Shown here in pieces: positions 49,167 to 58,873 of a DNA stretch of 61,741 nt (positions are counted from its first letter, which is position 1; each line of letters begins with the position of its first letter). The translations under genes were made by a program, and so were the position numbers. This stretch comes from an uncultured Collinsella sp. (GTDB taxonomy: Bacteria > Actinomycetota > Coriobacteriia > Coriobacteriales > Coriobacteriaceae). The notes beneath the pieces were generated by a model that was given only the letters and a program-made list of their open reading frames with translations, was not told the DNA's origin and made no database searches. The DNA lies in assembly GCA_902490365.1 (NCBI GenBank), contig CABUDQ010000005.1, positions 1 through 61,741 on the forward strand. Reading direction: 5' to 3'.

Positions 49167-50540
49167 CTACTCGTCGCCGTCGTGCGGATTCGCGGAACCC
49201 GCACCCGACGTCGTCGGCTCGTCTACCGAAGACTCGGAATCCTTCTTATCGGTTTCGGCCGGAGCGATCACGCGAATGAGCGAGATGCGCTGGCCACGCA
49301 TCGACTGCACTTTAAACTTGTACCCCGCGACCTCAAACACCTCTCCGATGTCGGGCACCGAGTCGCAAAGCTCCAAAATCCAGCCGGCGATGGTCTCATA
49401 ATCATCGCTTTCCTCGAGCGGCCAACCAAGCTCAATCGCGTCATCGCACGAAAAACGCCCATCGACGAGCCACTCGCGGCGCGAAAGGCGCGTGAGGTAC
49501 TTGTTGTCGGGGTCGAACTCGTCCTCGATCTCGCCCACGATCTCCTCGACGATGTCCTCGATGGTGATGATGCCGGCCGTGCCGCCGTACTCATCCACGA
49601 CGACCACGATCTGGTCGTGCGAGGTCTGCATCTCGGACAGCAGCGGCAGGATGTCCTTAGTGTCGGGCACAAAGGTGGCGTCGCGCAAAAAGCCGGCGAT
49701 GGGCTGGTCGCCCTTGCCGTCGAGCGCGGGCTGGATCAGGTCCTTGATGTGCGCGATGCCGGCGACGTTGTCGGGATCCTCGTGATAGACGGGGATGCGG
49801 CTGAAGCCGGTCTGGCGCATGGTAGACAGCACGTCGGCGACCGTCTCGTCGTCCTCGCACATGGTGGTGTCCACGCGCGGCACCATGACCTCGCGGGCAA
49901 CGGTGTCGCCCAGGTCAAAGATCTCGTGGATCATACGCTTTTCCTCGTCGAGCAGGTCGTCCTGCTCCGAGACCATGTACTTGATCTCTTCTTCCGAGAC
50001 GTTCTGCCGGTCGTCGGCACTCTTGATGCGCAGAATGCGGGCCAGGCCATCGGAGCAAGCGCCAGTCAGCCACACGAGCGGACGGGCGATCTTTTGGAAA
50101 AACGACAACGGTCCCACGACCTGCTTGGACACGCCCTCGGCATTGGCCAGGCCGATGCGCTTGGGGACGAGCTCGCCGATCACGATGGACACGAAGGCGA
50201 CCGCGACGGTAATGATGACCGGCGCCAGGCCGCGCGCGATGGCGGAGAGCGGCGCGATGCCAAAGCTCATGAGCCACGTGGCGAGCGGGTCGGACAGGCT
50301 CGTCGAGGCAACGGCGGACGAGGCGAAGCCCACGAGCGTGATGGCGACCTGGATGGTGGCGAGCAGCTGGTCGGAGTCGGCAGCCAGCTTAATGGCACGC
50401 TCGGCGCGCTTGTCGCCTTCCTCGGCCTCATGCTCCAGCACGGCGCGCTTGGCCGTGGTGAGCGCCATCTCGGACATAGAGAAGTAGCCGTTGATGAGGG
50501 TCAAAACGAGGGTAGTGATAAGGGAGATGGTTATGTCCAT
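49167..50540 (-). CDS. CNNM/CorC family (hemolysin-like) transporter
   Basis: This 457-residue protein has an N-terminal CNNM membrane domain (about 1-185, four helices, with GELVPKRIGLANAE), two CBS domains (about 205-335, with VPRVDTTM and VDEYGGTAGIITIEDI) and the CorC/HlyC C-terminal domain (about 350-430). CNNM/CorB proteins export magnesium or act in magnesium homeostasis, and the PKR segment is the family's ion-site region. Together with the MgtE-like and NRAMP-like genes it gives this stretch a magnesium theme. ATG 50540 is the family-like start (MDITISLITT); GGAGG lies rather far upstream. Confidence 0.9.
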   Translation of the reverse strand: MDITISLITTLVLTLINGYFSMSEMALTTAKRAVLEHEAEEGDKRAERAIKLAADSDQLLATIQVAITLVGFASSAVASTSLSDPLATWLMSFGIAPLSAIARGLAPVIITVAVAFVSIVIGELVPKRIGLANAEGVSKQVVGPLSFFQKIARPLVWLTGACSDGLARILRIKSADDRQNVSEEEIKYMVSEQDDLLDEEKRMIHEIFDLGDTVAREVMVPRVDTTMCEDDETVADVLSTMRQTGFSRIPVYHEDPDNVAGIAHIKDLIQPALDGKGDQPIAGFLRDATFVPDTKDILPLLSEMQTSHDQIVVVVDEYGGTAGIITIEDIVEEIVGEIEDEFDPDNKYLTRLSRREWLVDGRFSCDDAIELGWPLEESDDYETIAGWILELCDSVPDIGEVFEVAGYKFKVQSMRGQRISLIRVIAPAETDKKDSESSVDEPTTSGAGSANPHDGDE

Positions 50541-50648
50541 CGGGAGTTTCTCGAACCTCCAAGATTCGGGACGTTGGGTAGTAAGCGTAGGTGACGGATA
50601 GGGCAATTGCGCCGGTCGCCCGTGCGAGCGGGGCCGTGGGCGCGGTCG

Positions 50649-51332
50649 CTAGATTACGAAGAGGATCACCGCCATGAACTGGAAGATGCTGCCGGCGAGC
50701 ACCCACAAGTGGAAAACACTGTGCAGATAGCGCACGTTTTTGGCGATATAGAACGGCACGCCCGCGGTGTAGCACACGCCGCCGACGGCGAGTAGGGCAA
50801 GTGCCACGGGGTTGAGCAGCGCCACAAGTTCGGGCAGCTTAAAGACAACGAGCCAGCCCATCAGCAGGTAGACCAGGCCGCTTACCCAGTGCGGTTGACG
50901 CTCGCGCATAAAGCACTCGAGGGCGATGCCGATAATGGCGATGGCCCATACGGCAAAGAACAGCACAGCGCCGCCGTCGTTTGCGAGCGTGATGAGGCAA
51001 AACGGCGTATAGCTGCCGGCTATGAGCAGGTAGATGCAGCTGTGGTCGATGATGCGGAACACGCGCTTGGCGCGCGCGGGTTGAATCGCATGGTAGAGCG
51101 TGGAGGCTAGGTACTCGAGGATGATGCTGACGCCATAGACAATTGCCGCGGCCATGTGGGCCGGGCCACCGCCGCGCAGTGCAGCGAATACGATCAGGAG
51201 CACCAGACCCGCGATACCCAGCAAGCAGCCGACACCATGGGTGACGGAGTTCATGATCTCCTCGCCCACCGTGTAGTGCGGAACGGCCGCGATCTTGGGT
51301 CGCGGCTTGGAACTGTCGCTCGAATCGGACAT
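50649..51332 (-). CDS. Hemolysin III family protein (PAQR type)
   Basis: This 227-residue protein has seven hydrophobic helices and the hemolysin III/PAQR motifs: VTHGVGCLLG near the first helix, STLYHAI in the second block, RIIDHSCIYLLIAGSYTPF in the third, and HSVFHLWVLAGSIFQF at the end. The three conserved histidine sites are those that bind zinc in PAQR receptors, and bacterial members are thought to be membrane hydrolases or stress proteins. The start at 51332 is an ATG after GGAGG; the TTG at 51350 is unlikely. Confidence 0.88.
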   Translation of the reverse strand: MSDSSDSSKPRPKIAAVPHYTVGEEIMNSVTHGVGCLLGIAGLVLLIVFAALRGGGPAHMAAAIVYGVSIILEYLASTLYHAIQPARAKRVFRIIDHSCIYLLIAGSYTPFCLITLANDGGAVLFFAVWAIAIIGIALECFMRERQPHWVSGLVYLLMGWLVVFKLPELVALLNPVALALLAVGGVCYTAGVPFYIAKNVRYLHSVFHLWVLAGSIFQFMAVILFVI

Positions 51333-51439
51333 GCCGGTTACATCCTCCAATGTAAAGAGTTCTCAACACTATATCAAAGCGTCTGGGTACGTGCGAAATT
51401 TGCACCATACGTGACCCTTTGTTTACCCATTCTTTGCTT

Positions 51440-51499
51440 GTTGACGCATCAACGGCGAACATCCATAATGCGCTTGTTTTAAATGTTGATGTATTAACA
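51440..51499. promoter_or_regulatory. Two similar palindromes upstream of the alpha/beta hydrolase gene
   Basis: GTTGACGCATCAAC (51440-51453) and TGTTGATGTATTAACA (51484-51499) are both palindromes of the type GTTGAnnnnTCAAC, with centres 45 bases apart. They lie in the divergent region before the gene at 51519 and look like operator pairs for a small HTH repressor. Confidence 0.5.
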
Positions 51500-51518
51500 T
51501 CTTATAGGAGAATACCGC

Positions 51519-52484
51519 ATGGCTCAAAACGAACATTCCCATCGAAAGCTCAAGATAGCCGGCATCGTTGCACTGGTTGTTGTCATTGTGCTGCTCGGAT
51601 TTGCCGGCAACTTTCTGTTTGACTTCGCGCTGAATCCCCGCGCGCCATACACCATGAAGATGATGCAGGACGGCAAGGACGACAAAGAAAGTGAGCAGCC
51701 GGATGCCGAGGGAACCGAGGCGCGGGCATGGTTTAAAGAGAACCGCGAGAGCAGCAGCCTCACCGCAGATGACGGAACCGAGCTCTCCGCTTGGTATTTT
51801 GCCGCCCCAGAGAGCACGCACAATTACGCTATCTGCCTACACGGATACACCGATGAGCCCATCGGTATGGCCCGATACGCCAAACGATTCCATGACCGCG
51901 GCATGAACGTGCTCGCGCCTGCCGCCCGTGCCCACGAGCGCTCCGGCGGCGACTATATCGGCATGGGCTGGCCCGAGCGGCTCGATGTCGTTGCATGGAT
52001 TGGGCGGATCGTTCAGGCTGACCCCGAGGCGCGCATCCTGGTCTTTGGCGAGTCGATGGGTGCGGCAACCGCCATGGACGTCGCGGGGGAATCTTTGCCG
52101 TCCAACGTGAAATGCATTATCGAGGACTGTGGTTATACGAGTGTTTGGGACGAGTTTTCTCTGCAGCTCAAGGACGTGTTCGGGCTGCCCAGCTTTCCCT
52201 TGCTCGATGTAGCAAACTTGGTGTGCAACGTGCGCGCGGGCTACGACTTTCATAAGGCGAGCAGTGTGGAGCAGCTTAAACACGCGACGGTCCCCATGCT
52301 CTTTATCCATGGCGATCAAGATACCTTTGTGCCGTACAGTATGCTCGACCAAAACTACGACGCGTGCGCCAGCAAGGTCAAGCAAAAGCTCACCATCCAT
52401 GGCGCCACCCACGCCAAGAGTGCGCAAGTTGACCCCGAGCTCTACTGGAATACGGTCGACGACTTCCTCGACGAGAATTTTTAG
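51519..52484 (+). CDS. Membrane-anchored alpha/beta-hydrolase
   Basis: This 321-residue protein has an N-terminal membrane helix (12-32) and an extracellular alpha/beta hydrolase domain. The oxyanion region is ICLHGYTDE, the nucleophile serine is in FGESMGAA, the acid aspartate in HGDQDTFV and the histidine in GATHAKS. It resembles the YqkD/BAAT-like esterase group found in Gram-positive envelopes. AGGAG lies close before the ATG. It ends in a strong terminator. The substrate is unknown. Confidence 0.9.
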   Translation: MAQNEHSHRKLKIAGIVALVVVIVLLGFAGNFLFDFALNPRAPYTMKMMQDGKDDKESEQPDAEGTEARAWFKENRESSSLTADDGTELSAWYFAAPESTHNYAICLHGYTDEPIGMARYAKRFHDRGMNVLAPAARAHERSGGDYIGMGWPERLDVVAWIGRIVQADPEARILVFGESMGAATAMDVAGESLPSNVKCIIEDCGYTSVWDEFSLQLKDVFGLPSFPLLDVANLVCNVRAGYDFHKASSVEQLKHATVPMLFIHGDQDTFVPYSMLDQNYDACASKVKQKLTIHGATHAKSAQVDPELYWNTVDDFLDENF

Positions 52485-52530
52485 GCAAATAGTACGGTTT
52501 ACTGATCTATCTGACGCCCTAGCACTTCCG

Positions 52531-52569
52531 AAAAGCCGCCCGCGAGCTTTGTGCTCGCGGGCGGCTTTT
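52531..52569. terminator. Strong bidirectional terminator
   Basis: AAAAGCCGCCCGCGAGC and its exact complement (52531-52547, 52553-52569) flank a five-base loop, with A and T runs on either side. It serves the hydrolase gene and the convergent DUF362 gene. Confidence 0.92.
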
Positions 52570-52616
52570 GCTTGAATTAAGCCACGAATGCGCTTGATAT
52601 GTCCAATAACTAGGTG

Positions 52617-53822
52617 CTATTTGACCTCGATGAGCTCGTACTTGCTCGTGCCCAGGCCGATCTTCTCGGCATGCGCGATGCACGCGCGCCAGTCGGTGTC
52701 GGGATGCGTGATGCAGAAGGGATCCTTGGCCTGCTCGCCCTCCAGATGCTCGTGATTATGCTCCATCTTGGCCGCGCTGTCGGTAAGCTCGGTGTTAGGC
52801 AGCGGCTCGGATGCCAGGACGGCATCGGCACAGGCCTGATCGATGGCGACCGGGTCGAAGCTCGCGAACATGCCGATATCGTTGACGATAGGCGTGTCGT
52901 TTTCGGGATGGCAGTCGCAGTTGGGGCTGATATCCATGGCAAGCGAGATGTGGAAGCTCGGGCGGCCGTCGACGACGGCTTTGGTGTACTCGGCGATCTT
53001 GTAGTTGAGTACGTCGGCCGCGGCATCATAGTCGGGCTTGATGCAGTCCTGGTTGCACGCCGCAATGCAGCGTCCGCAGCCCACGCAGCGATCGTGGTCG
53101 ATGGCAGCCACGTGAACCGTGCGAGTGCTGCCGTTGGCAAGCTCGCGCTCACGCGTACCGTCAAACGTGATGGCGCTGTGCGCGCATATCTTCTCGCAGG
53201 CACGGCAGCCAACGCAGTTGGTGGTATCGACGCTCGGCTTGCCAGCGGCGTGCTGCTCCATCTTGCCGGCACGGCTACCGCCGCCCATACCCAGGTTCTT
53301 CATGGCACCGCCAAAGCCGGCCTGCTCATGGCCCTTAAAGTGGGTGAGGCTAATCACGATGTCGGCATCCATGAGTGCCTGGCCGATCTTTGCCTCGCGC
53401 ACGTACTCGCCGCCCTCGACCGGGACGAGCGCCTCGTCGGTGCCCTTGAGGCCGTCGGCGATGATGATCTGGCAGCCCGTGGCGTACGGGGTAAAGCCGT
53501 TCTGGTAGGCGGTGTCGATGTGCTCGAGCGCATTTTTGCGGCTACCCACATAGAGCGTGTTGCAGTCGGTGAGGAAGGGCTTGCCGCCCAGCTCCTTCAC
53601 GACATCCGCGACGGCGCGGGCGTAGTTGGGGCGCAAAAAGCTCAGGTTGCCCAGCTCGCCAAAGTGAATCTTGATGGCGACAAACTTGTTCTCGAAGTCG
53701 ATCTGCTCAATGCCGGCGCGGCGAATGAGGCGCTTGAGTTTGTCGAGCTGGCTCTCGCGAGCATGCGTGCGCAGGTTGGTAAAGTACACCTTAGCGGGTG
53801 CTGTGGGTGCAGTTGCGGTCAT
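52617..53822 (-). CDS. DUF362 protein with two 4Fe-4S clusters
   Basis: This 401-residue protein has a DUF362 domain (about 1-185 and 250-360) with a ferredoxin module inserted around 190-245. Two cluster motifs are seen: CVGCRACEKICAH and CVGCGRCIAACNQDC. DUF362 proteins are iron-sulfur proteins of anaerobes whose electron partners are mostly unknown. AGGGG precedes the ATG at 53822. It is flanked by a terminator and by a repeat cluster, so it stands alone. Confidence 0.9.
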   Translation of the reverse strand: MTATAPTAPAKVYFTNLRTHARESQLDKLKRLIRRAGIEQIDFENKFVAIKIHFGELGNLSFLRPNYARAVADVVKELGGKPFLTDCNTLYVGSRKNALEHIDTAYQNGFTPYATGCQIIIADGLKGTDEALVPVEGGEYVREAKIGQALMDADIVISLTHFKGHEQAGFGGAMKNLGMGGGSRAGKMEQHAAGKPSVDTTNCVGCRACEKICAHSAITFDGTRERELANGSTRTVHVAAIDHDRCVGCGRCIAACNQDCIKPDYDAAADVLNYKIAEYTKAVVDGRPSFHISLAMDISPNCDCHPENDTPIVNDIGMFASFDPVAIDQACADAVLASEPLPNTELTDSAAKMEHNHEHLEGEQAKDPFCITHPDTDWRACIAHAEKIGLGTSKYELIEVK

Positions 53823-53915
53823 AGTTATATCCCCTCGGTCTATATGGCGTTACAGACATAGAGGATGGTACCCGTTGAAGTAGGGTCGAAGTCAAGCGCA
53901 ACGCCGAGTCGTTAG

Positions 53916-54026
53916 GCACTCATTGGGGACAGACTTAAATGAGTGCTTGCCGCCCGGCCGGCGAGCCGGCGATCCGGCAAAGACTGTCCCCAACGACTAG
54001 TCGTTTAAGAACGTCCCCAATGACTA
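53916..54026. repeat. Two GGGGAC-core hairpins, the second supplying a gene's stop codon
   Basis: Hairpin 1 (53916-53946) has a perfect GCACTCATT/AATGAGTGC stem. Hairpin 2 (53998-54026) has TAGTC/GACTA ends, and its last three bases are the TAG stop of the permease gene at 54024. A further half unit with ACTGTCCCCAACGACT lies between them. Confidence 0.75.
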
Positions 54027-56690
54027 CTCCTGCACCTTGAGGGCTTCGGCCAGGCTGACGCGCTTGATAGAGCGCGTGTGTAGCAGCGCCACGACCAGGT
54101 AGGTCGCAAAGCCAATGCCGACGCATGCAGCCATGGACCAAGCGGGCACGTAGATCTCGATATTGCCGTTGTAGGCGAGCAGCATCGAGCGGAAGATGGC
54201 CGTGAGCGAGCCAATAATGACCGGCAGGCTCAGCACGAGCGACGCCGCCACGCACAGCGTGATCGAGCGGATGTACAGATGCGAGATCTCACTATCGCGA
54301 TAGCCAAAGACTTTCATGTAGCTGATCGAACGGGCGCTGTGGTCGATCACCGCTTTGGTCAGCAGGTACATAAACAGCAGGAAGATAAACACCGCGAGCC
54401 CGATCATCATTCCGATCATTTTGCTCATCATGCCGATGAACTGGTCACCCACGGCGCGCATGTCGTCGGGCGTGGTGTCGCCGGCAAAGTAACGAGCATC
54501 GAGGTCGAGCTTCTCGTTGCTCACATAGCCGTTAAAGTAGGCGGCATCGTTGTCGAACAGCTCGTTAAAGTCATCGATGCTCATATAGATGTTCATGTCC
54601 GACTTGGAGCCCCAGGCACAGTCCTTGCCCGCGTACTCAAAGGAATAATGCTCGCCCTCGTACTTGTCGCTGAGCGTGACCTTCTGGCCCTCGCTCCAGC
54701 CAAACTTATCGAGCAGACCGCCGCCAAAGACGACGCGGCCATCGCCGATATTGAGGCCCTTCCAGTAGCGCGAATCGGACGAGATGCCGTAGACAGAAAT
54801 CGTCTCCTCGCCATTACCGTCGCCACGGTCGTACTGCAGCTGGTAAACGGCATATTTCTCGGCCTGCGCGATTGCGCCCGCGCCGTTGTCGGTCGTATTG
54901 ACCGGGTGGATATCGTCGTTGTCAGTGTCGATCTTAGAGGCCTTGTCGATCAGGTCGATAGCCTCGTCGCGGTCGCAGCCAAGGGCATCGGCAAGATCGT
55001 CAAGGCGCGCGTAGAGCGCATCCTTCTTGTCCTGGACCTTGGCAAGCGCATCCTGCGCTGCGGTCAGGCTCTCGGCAGACGGAGATGCGGTCGCGGCATC
55101 GGCTGCCGTCTGCGCCGCATCGGCCGCGCCGTCAAGCTCGTCATCGGCATCCTGGGCGGCAGAAAGCAGCGCGCCGTCAACCGACTGTAAGCGCTCGAGT
55201 GCCGACCACTGCTCGCGCTCCTCGGCAGTGCCCTCGAGCTCCAGCGGCGCCTTGAGTGTGTACTGATGCTCGGCGACCAGGCTCGTCTCGAGGTTGTCCG
55301 CATAGTGCGTCATCGTGGGCAGGATCGCCAGACCAAAGAGCAAAAGCAGCGACCCAAACGCGATGCCCACGAAGAGCGTGGCGAAGTTGCCCAGATTGCG
55401 CAGGAAGATACGCAGGCGGAAGCGGGAAACAAAACCCATGCGCTCCGGCAGCTGCAGGCCGCGCTTGGTGCCCGATTTGCCGCTCGCCTCGTGACGAAGG
55501 AACTGCAACGGCGTCTTGCCCATCTTGCGAAGCAGACCCACCAGCGTGATGAGGATGAGCGCAGCGGCGGGGACCACGGCACACTTCACGAAGATCTCCC
55601 AGCTCCAGTACACCTGGAAGGGCGGCAGGCTGTACGAGCCGTAGTAGAGACCGCGCATGGGCTCGGTAAAGAACACAACGCCGAGCGCAGTGCCCAAAAG
55701 CGCCGCGAGCACGCCCACGATGGCGGGAAGCGCGAGGTAGTGCAGCACGATCTCGCGGCGGCGATAGCCGCTGGCGAGCAGCGTGCCGATGATGGCGCTC
55801 TCCTCCTCGATGGTGGCGTCGGTGAGCACCACAAAGACAAACGCCATGATCACGATGATGATGTCGAGCAACGTCATCCACATCATGGAGTCGCCGTCCA
55901 CGTCGTCGCGCGCATAGCCAATGCCCTGATTGGAATCGGCATCGATCAGATCGTCCACGCGCGCATCGGCATCGGTCAGCGCCTCGACCATATCCTGCTC
56001 CGCATCGATGCGATCCGCGGTGGGGAGATCGCGGTCGGTAAAGGTAAAGGAGTAGGTGTAGGCAGGCGCGCCGCCGGCATCCTCGAGCGCGGTAAAGCCG
56101 GCGTCAGTGACCTCGGCCACGCCGTACGTGATGGTGTTCACCGTAAAGTCCGAATTGTCGAGGAACAGCGCCTGGCTATCGGGCTGCGTCATGATGCCGC
56201 AGATGGTGTAGGTGCGCCCCTCGAGCTCGACCTTATCGCCGATGGCGAGGTCGTTATTGGTGGCAAAGACGCGGTCGATAGCCACCTCGTTGTCCGCCTT
56301 TGGCTGCTTGCCTTCGCAGTAGGACGCAATGTCGACCTTGGTGCGATGCGCGTAGGTGCGCAGGGTGCGCTTGGTGCCATCGTCGCCGGACGCCTTTTTG
56401 ATGATGGCGTCGATAGAGAAGTTCTTGCAGAGCATAACGCCGCCGACGTCCTCAGCCGCGTCTTCGGCAGCCTTGAGCTGCTCGTCGGTGGCCTCGAAGG
56501 AGGTAGTTACGCGGCCGTCCTCGATCGTATATGCATCGCGCATGTCGTCAATGAGGCAGCCGATGGAATGCGCCGCGAGCAAAAAGCCCGACGTGAGGGC
56601 GATGCTTCCGCACATAAGCAAAAAGATGCCCAGGTACTTGCCGATATTGCGGCGCAGCTCGCGCGGGAGACGTTTTGCGAGAGGTGTCAT
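54024..56690 (-). CDS. FtsX-like ABC transporter permease
   Basis: This 888-residue membrane protein has a first helix near 22-46 and a large extracellular domain to about 270. Three helices (about 275-420), a second extracellular domain with a coiled-coil segment rich in A and D (about 510-580), and a final FtsX module (about 770-880) follow. Permeases of this form work with a LolD-type ATPase, which is encoded eight bases upstream. They export or sense lipids, peptides or antimicrobials. I chose ATG 56690 (MTPLAKRLPREL) over the TTG at 56705. The stop codon comes from a repeat. Confidence 0.88.
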   Translation of the reverse strand: MTPLAKRLPRELRRNIGKYLGIFLLMCGSIALTSGFLLAAHSIGCLIDDMRDAYTIEDGRVTTSFEATDEQLKAAEDAAEDVGGVMLCKNFSIDAIIKKASGDDGTKRTLRTYAHRTKVDIASYCEGKQPKADNEVAIDRVFATNNDLAIGDKVELEGRTYTICGIMTQPDSQALFLDNSDFTVNTITYGVAEVTDAGFTALEDAGGAPAYTYSFTFTDRDLPTADRIDAEQDMVEALTDADARVDDLIDADSNQGIGYARDDVDGDSMMWMTLLDIIIVIMAFVFVVLTDATIEEESAIIGTLLASGYRRREIVLHYLALPAIVGVLAALLGTALGVVFFTEPMRGLYYGSYSLPPFQVYWSWEIFVKCAVVPAAALILITLVGLLRKMGKTPLQFLRHEASGKSGTKRGLQLPERMGFVSRFRLRIFLRNLGNFATLFVGIAFGSLLLLFGLAILPTMTHYADNLETSLVAEHQYTLKAPLELEGTAEEREQWSALERLQSVDGALLSAAQDADDELDGAADAAQTAADAATASPSAESLTAAQDALAKVQDKKDALYARLDDLADALGCDRDEAIDLIDKASKIDTDNDDIHPVNTTDNGAGAIAQAEKYAVYQLQYDRGDGNGEETISVYGISSDSRYWKGLNIGDGRVVFGGGLLDKFGWSEGQKVTLSDKYEGEHYSFEYAGKDCAWGSKSDMNIYMSIDDFNELFDNDAAYFNGYVSNEKLDLDARYFAGDTTPDDMRAVGDQFIGMMSKMIGMMIGLAVFIFLLFMYLLTKAVIDHSARSISYMKVFGYRDSEISHLYIRSITLCVAASLVLSLPVIIGSLTAIFRSMLLAYNGNIEIYVPAWSMAACVGIGFATYLVVALLHTRSIKRVSLAEALKVQE

Positions 56691-56698
56691 GGCGCCGC

Positions 56699-57412
<714 letters not shown>

Positions 57413-57508
57413 GCTATCCCCCGTTGTTAGCCTTCTGCTACTTTTCTAAGGTAATAGTAAACCCGGGCGAACTATTTTTAAGCGACGTGCGCGGCTTTTT
57501 TCCAACCT

Positions 57509-57660
57509 ACTCATTGGGGACAGACTTAAATGAGTGAAATCGCTCATTTAAGTCTGTCCCCAATGAGTGCCGGCAGGAAAGGAGCGTCCCCAAGTGCCGA
57601 CATATTGGGACAGTCCCTGCCAGCCCTGCCGGCGAATCGGCAAAGACTGTCCCCAATGGC
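57509..57660. repeat. Cluster of GGGGAC-core hairpins including a head-to-head pair
   Basis: Two 27-base units (57509-57535 and 57542-57568) are inverted copies matching at 26 positions, each itself a hairpin with ACTCATT/AATGAGT ends, separated by GAAATC. Weaker units with CGTCCCC, TTGGGACAG and ACTGTCCCCAATGGC follow to 57660, just before the next gene's stop. Confidence 0.8.
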
Positions 57661-57667
57661 TAGGTGG

Positions 57668-58873
57668 CTAGGCGCGGGATTTGGCGTGTGCGAGAGCCAG
57701 GCCTACGGCGGCGATGGCAGCGGCAAAGAGCACCGTGACGCCCAGGTCGCAGGCGATGTCGCCCAGCACGGTAGACGTCAAATCAGAGGCAAGCGCCTTG
57801 CCGATCGCGTCGTTCACCCAAAACGTCGGCACAAAGTGCGCCACCGTCTGCACGGCCGAGCCCATCATCGAAAGCGGCATCCAGGCGCCGCCCAAAAACG
57901 TCATGAGCATGCCGAGCAGATTGCCCACACCGTTGAGCAGCTCCTCGCGCGCGCCCAGGCTCGAAAGGGCAAAGCCAACGGCCAGCGGCGTGCACGCCAG
58001 GGCAAACGTCGCCGCCAGCGCCAGGCACACACGGCCCACGCCGACCTCGGCGACCGCGCCGGCAAAGCCCACGACACCCATCATGCTCGACACAAACCAT
58101 ATGCAGACGGTGAGCACCGCGGCAGCCGCGAACACGGCAAGCGAACGCCGGCGCTCGGAGATTGGGCCGGCATCCATACGACGCACGCGCTCGGGCTCGT
58201 TCATGCCCGAGAACACCAGCCCCACCGACACGATGACCGACGAGATAATCGCGTACGCGCCAAAGTTGAAGTACGACTCGAGCGTGGCGGCGGCTGTCGA
58301 GTCAACTTTGACCTGCTCAATCTCGACCTCGGCGCGCTTGGCGGCGGCATGTTCGGCGGCCTTGGCGACGCTGCCATTAGAGGCGGCGGGCTCTAGTGCG
58401 GCCGCAGCGCCCGCGAGCGAGATCCAGCGTGAGGCCTCGGCAGACGAAAGCGCCGCCGCCATGGTGCCGGCACCGTAGGTCACATCGAGCTTGGGCAGGG
58501 ACTCCCCCGCGCGGGCGGCTGCAACAAGATCGTCCTCAAACCCCTCCGGGATAAAGAACACGCAGTCGGCGCTGCCTTTGGCGCTGTTGCTCTTGGAGAG
58601 CGCGTCGGCAAGGTCGTATGTGTCGTCGCCGACGCCCGTGACCAGGTCAAAGCGTGAGCCCAGGTGCTTGGTAAGCGCCCGCGAAAGGTCGCTATTGTCG
58701 CGGTCGACCACGATCACGTTGGTGTCGTAGGACTTGTACTCGGTAAGCTGCGACGAGTTCCAGCTCACCGAAGCCGCGATGAATACGCCCATGAGCGAGA
58801 TGAACACCGTATAGATGAGCAGGTAGAACGGGTGCGCCAGCGCCATGCGAAGCGCGGTCTTAAAGGTGCTCAT
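57668..58873 (-). CDS. ABC-2 type permease (second of a pair)
   Basis: This 401-residue membrane protein has one helix near the N-terminus (about 20-40), an extracellular domain (about 45-215) and five or six helices to the C-terminus, the standard ABC-2/YhgE-like form. It starts at ATG 58873 after AAGGAG and overlaps the preceding permease gene by 14 bases. With that permease and the ATPase at 60057 it should form an exporter, probably for a drug, lipid or peptide. Confidence 0.86.
   Translation of the reverse strand: MSTFKTALRMALAHPFYLLIYTVFISLMGVFIAASVSWNSSQLTEYKSYDTNVIVVDRDNSDLSRALTKHLGSRFDLVTGVGDDTYDLADALSKSNSAKGSADCVFFIPEGFEDDLVAAARAGESLPKLDVTYGAGTMAAALSSAEASRWISLAGAAAALEPAASNGSVAKAAEHAAAKRAEVEIEQVKVDSTAAATLESYFNFGAYAIISSVIVSVGLVFSGMNEPERVRRMDAGPISERRRSLAVFAAAAVLTVCIWFVSSMMGVVGFAGAVAEVGVGRVCLALAATFALACTPLAVGFALSSLGAREELLNGVGNLLGMLMTFLGGAWMPLSMMGSAVQTVAHFVPTFWVNDAIGKALASDLTSTVLGDIACDLGVTVLFAAAIAAVGLALAHAKSRA

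Noticed and set aside
48021..50594. 857-codon open frame on the plus strand
   Set aside because: It is antisense to the cyanophycin-synthetase-like and CNNM genes, has no domain pattern and is low in hydrophobic order.
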